From the NCBI GenBank assembly GCA_918797485.1, contig CAKKNE010000006.1, positions 1,426,001 through 1,490,000 of the forward strand: a stretch of DNA of 64,000 bases, given 5' to 3'. Made by a program: the position numbers and the translations under genes. Under the pieces are notes generated by a model, which ran no database searches, was not told the origin of the DNA, and saw only the letters and a list, made by a program, of their open reading frames with translations. This stretch comes from Pelagomonas calceolata. Taxonomy: Eukaryota; Sar; Pelagophyceae; Pelagomonadales; Pelagomonadaceae. Positions 62,369-64,000 of the stretch are shown here, in pieces; position 1 is the stretch's first letter; the number at the start of each line of letters is the position of its first letter.

Positions 62369-63838
62369 ATGCGGCTCTACGCTGGCCTGTGGCTGGCGGC
62401 AGCGTGTGCCTACGACCAACACAACGAGGTCGACGCGCGCATCCGCAAGGCCCTCAAAAAATCGCTGGAGCCCTATCCGAAAGGAGAATCGAAGGATGAC
62501 GCCATCCACTACGTGAGAGATGTGCTCTCGTTTCCGGAGAGCGCGGTGCTCGTGTACGATCATCACGTCATTGTCGATAGACGCTTCCTGCGCCCGGAGA
62601 AGAGCCGGAAACATGTTAATTTTCTCGCGTCGATCGTAGCGAAGCAGAAATCCATCAAGAACGCTGCTTACGCGTTTTCTGGCAACTCTACTGGGCTCTG
62701 CGGGCGGGATATGGGCGCCAAACGGGCACCTTACCCTTGCGTGATCATCGCAAAAGCTTATGGTACGAAACAACCGGGGGTCTTGGTGCCGAACCCCTAC
62801 CACCATGATTTGGATTATTGGAGCGCTCTCCGAGATCACATCAAAGCTCGAGCGTCGTCGAGGCCGTGGAAAACAAGATTACCTCTAGTCTTTTGGCGGG
62901 GCAATGTCTTGGATCGGTGGCACGCGCCCGACGACCCCAGGTATGCTGGTGACAGTTGTGAAAATGAATTTGGCAATCATGCGAGGTTGGCGGCGATGGC
63001 GGAGTCGGTCTTACACCCAGACTTAGTAGACGTCAAGTGCTTCTCGAAGCACAAATGTCGGGCGCGCGACCCCGACGAAAGGCCGTGCCCCGACGAGCAG
63101 TATTTATATAGCGATACGATGCGCCGGGTGCAGCGGAACTCGAGCCTGATTACGGACCACGGCCACGTGGCGAAGGAGAACTACACGCGCTACAAGTACG
63201 TGCTGAATCTGCCGGGAAGTACGTCGGGAAGCTACTCGCGGAACCTGAACCACCTCTGGTTCCTGGGGAGCGTGGTCCTGTTCTGGAAGGCGCGGTTCAC
63301 GGAGTGGTATTTTCCCGCGCTGACCGAGGGCGCGACCCATTTAACTGTGGATTCTTCGACGCTCGCCCTCGCCGTGCGCATGCTGGAGGAGAATCCGAAA
63401 GATGCCAAAGTACTAAGGGAGAAAGCTTCAGATGTCGACCACCGGATCATGTGCCCGTCCTGTTTAGCTGCTTATGTGTCCGAAGTCATCGACGAGGTTC
63501 GCGCTCATTTCGCTCTGGGAAAGTTGTTGGATGACCCCTGTGCAACACATGCTTTCTTTGATGCCTTGAACTGTCAAAGGCGAGACTTGGTCATCATCCG
63601 GGCCACAGCTCGGCCGGCGGGCTCCTTCGACGTCAGCGAGTTCATGCAGCGGCGTTTGACCACGAACACGACCTTCGCGAAGACGACGTGCCACGAGATC
63701 GCGTCACGTGCGCACGCAGAGTGTCGCGCGCGGGACCGATCTATATTAGGATGGCTCCGCGCGAAGCTCGGGGGCTGGCACACTGCTCAAGTGTCGTCGC
63801 TGGACGAGCCGCCGGGGACGCGGAGGCTCCGGGGGTAA
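62369..63838 (+). CDS. GT90-family (CAP10/POGLUT-like) glycosyltransferase
   Basis: 489 aa from ATG 62369. A signal peptide or anchor (MRLYAGLWLAAACAYDQ) is followed by a Glyco_transf_90 domain: LPLVFWRGNVLDRWH, NHARLAAMAESV, the core ENYTRYKYVLNLPGSTSGSYSRNLNHLWFLGSVVLFWKA with the nucleotide-sugar-binding Gly/Ser run, and FTEWYFPALTEGATHL. GT90 enzymes include protein O-glucosyltransferases and xylosyltransferases of the ER and Golgi and CAP10 of fungal capsules. Several N-glycosylation sequons support a luminal location. The acceptor cannot be deduced. Confidence 0.85.
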   Translation: MRLYAGLWLAAACAYDQHNEVDARIRKALKKSLEPYPKGESKDDAIHYVRDVLSFPESAVLVYDHHVIVDRRFLRPEKSRKHVNFLASIVAKQKSIKNAAYAFSGNSTGLCGRDMGAKRAPYPCVIIAKAYGTKQPGVLVPNPYHHDLDYWSALRDHIKARASSRPWKTRLPLVFWRGNVLDRWHAPDDPRYAGDSCENEFGNHARLAAMAESVLHPDLVDVKCFSKHKCRARDPDERPCPDEQYLYSDTMRRVQRNSSLITDHGHVAKENYTRYKYVLNLPGSTSGSYSRNLNHLWFLGSVVLFWKARFTEWYFPALTEGATHLTVDSSTLALAVRMLEENPKDAKVLREKASDVDHRIMCPSCLAAYVSEVIDEVRAHFALGKLLDDPCATHAFFDALNCQRRDLVIIRATARPAGSFDVSEFMQRRLTTNTTFAKTTCHEIASRAHAECRARDRSILGWLRAKLGGWHTAQVSSLDEPPGTRRLRG

Positions 63839-64000
63839 TTTTGATTTAACTGTACCGTGACTACTTCGAGACTGCCAGTGGTGGTTAGTAACTGTCGCGG
63901 CGATGGCGTGCTGGTGGGGTGGACGTCCGCCCGCCTCGACGCTATCGCCGCGACGGCGTGCTGGTGGAGCTCCGATCCACACTTCCGGGCGGGCGCGGCC
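63839..64000. other. Window end with introner-like repeat
   Basis: CGCGGCGATGGCGTGCTGGTGG (63898 onward) and CCGCGACGGCGTGCTGGTGG (63949 onward) are near-direct copies, with TCGACGCTATCGCCGCG between them. It may be an introner in the 3' UTR or in a downstream gene cut by the window edge. Confidence 0.4.

Noticed and set aside
1-64000. CRISPR arrays, bacterial operons, insertion sequences or rRNA
   Set aside because: None seen: no regularly spaced repeats with unique spacers, no transposase frames, no ribosome-binding-site spacing, and introns with protein targeting signals show the DNA is eukaryotic nuclear.

Overview
The window is nuclear DNA of a eukaryotic alga, most likely a pelagophyte stramenopile close to Aureococcus or Pelagomonas. 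This rests on four things: GC-rich compact DNA; LOV, HSF, U-box/Sel1, ankyrin and TPR families typical of those algae; N-termini that look like signal plus transit peptides; and short GT-AG introns with terminal inverted repeats and target-site duplications, i.e. introner elements as described for Aureococcus. The assignment is an inference from gene content, not a database match. Genes are tightly packed on both strands, and several convergent pairs have stop codons overlapping or 1 bp apart.

Layout. 0-9.6 kb: peptidase/TrmJ fusion, a short ORF, a tRNA-Trp-like gene, a TPR gene, a MEKHLA protein, an HSF-GT25 fusion, a secreted Cys-rich protein with two introner introns, succinyl-CoA ligase beta. 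9.7-20.7 kb: HMG-box protein, SCAR/WAVE, an ankyrin gene joined to a SCAR fragment, PDX1, an F-box-like protein, an LRR protein, kinesin-9. 20.7-32 kb: PP2C, a FAM69-like kinase, U-box/Sel1, rhamnose mutarotase, sphingolipid desaturase, a LOV protein, an FHA-like protein, an ANK-LOV protein. 32.9-42.5 kb: acidic repeat protein, M20 amidohydrolase, an unknown protein with an introner, LPLAT, ADCK/UbiB kinase, tRNA-Thr, a cyclin. 42.6-44.2 kb: a compositionally different island without a clear gene. 44.3-52.5 kb: a Qa-SNARE ending in a CaaX box, two interrupted tRNA genes (Gln, Ala), a zinc-finger protein, a zinc ribbon-ankyrin fusion, an AspH-type hydroxylase, a membrane protein with a possible -1 frameshift, a small mitochondrial-type protein. 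52.7-64 kb: sirtuin, a 1255-aa RING/SANT protein, a coiled-coil protein, nucleoside hydrolase, DYRK1 kinase, GT90.

Three signals stand out. (1) A tRNA-Gln(CUG) gene at 45990-46140 folds into a clean cloverleaf only if three short hairpin-bearing insertions (two in the D-loop, one in the T-loop) are removed; a tRNA-Ala(CGC) gene 0.6 kb away has a 24-nt D-loop insertion. Such multiply disrupted tRNA genes are known from some archaea and the red alga Cyanidioschyzon, but I know of none in stramenopiles. (2) A 22-28 bp element, CTAG-TGYCTTACAG-N-CTAG, occurs seven times, six of them between divergent genes, and looks like a bidirectional promoter element. (3) Introner elements can be read at base-pair level, including one with a perfect 15-bp terminal repeat and an 8-bp target duplication that supplies the 5' splice site.

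The genes are not a pathway cluster; this is ordinary euchromatin of a compact genome. Exon boundaries were derived by hand from reading frame, protein continuity and GT-AG (once GC-AG) signals. All multi-exon coding sequences keep an open frame across the joins given.
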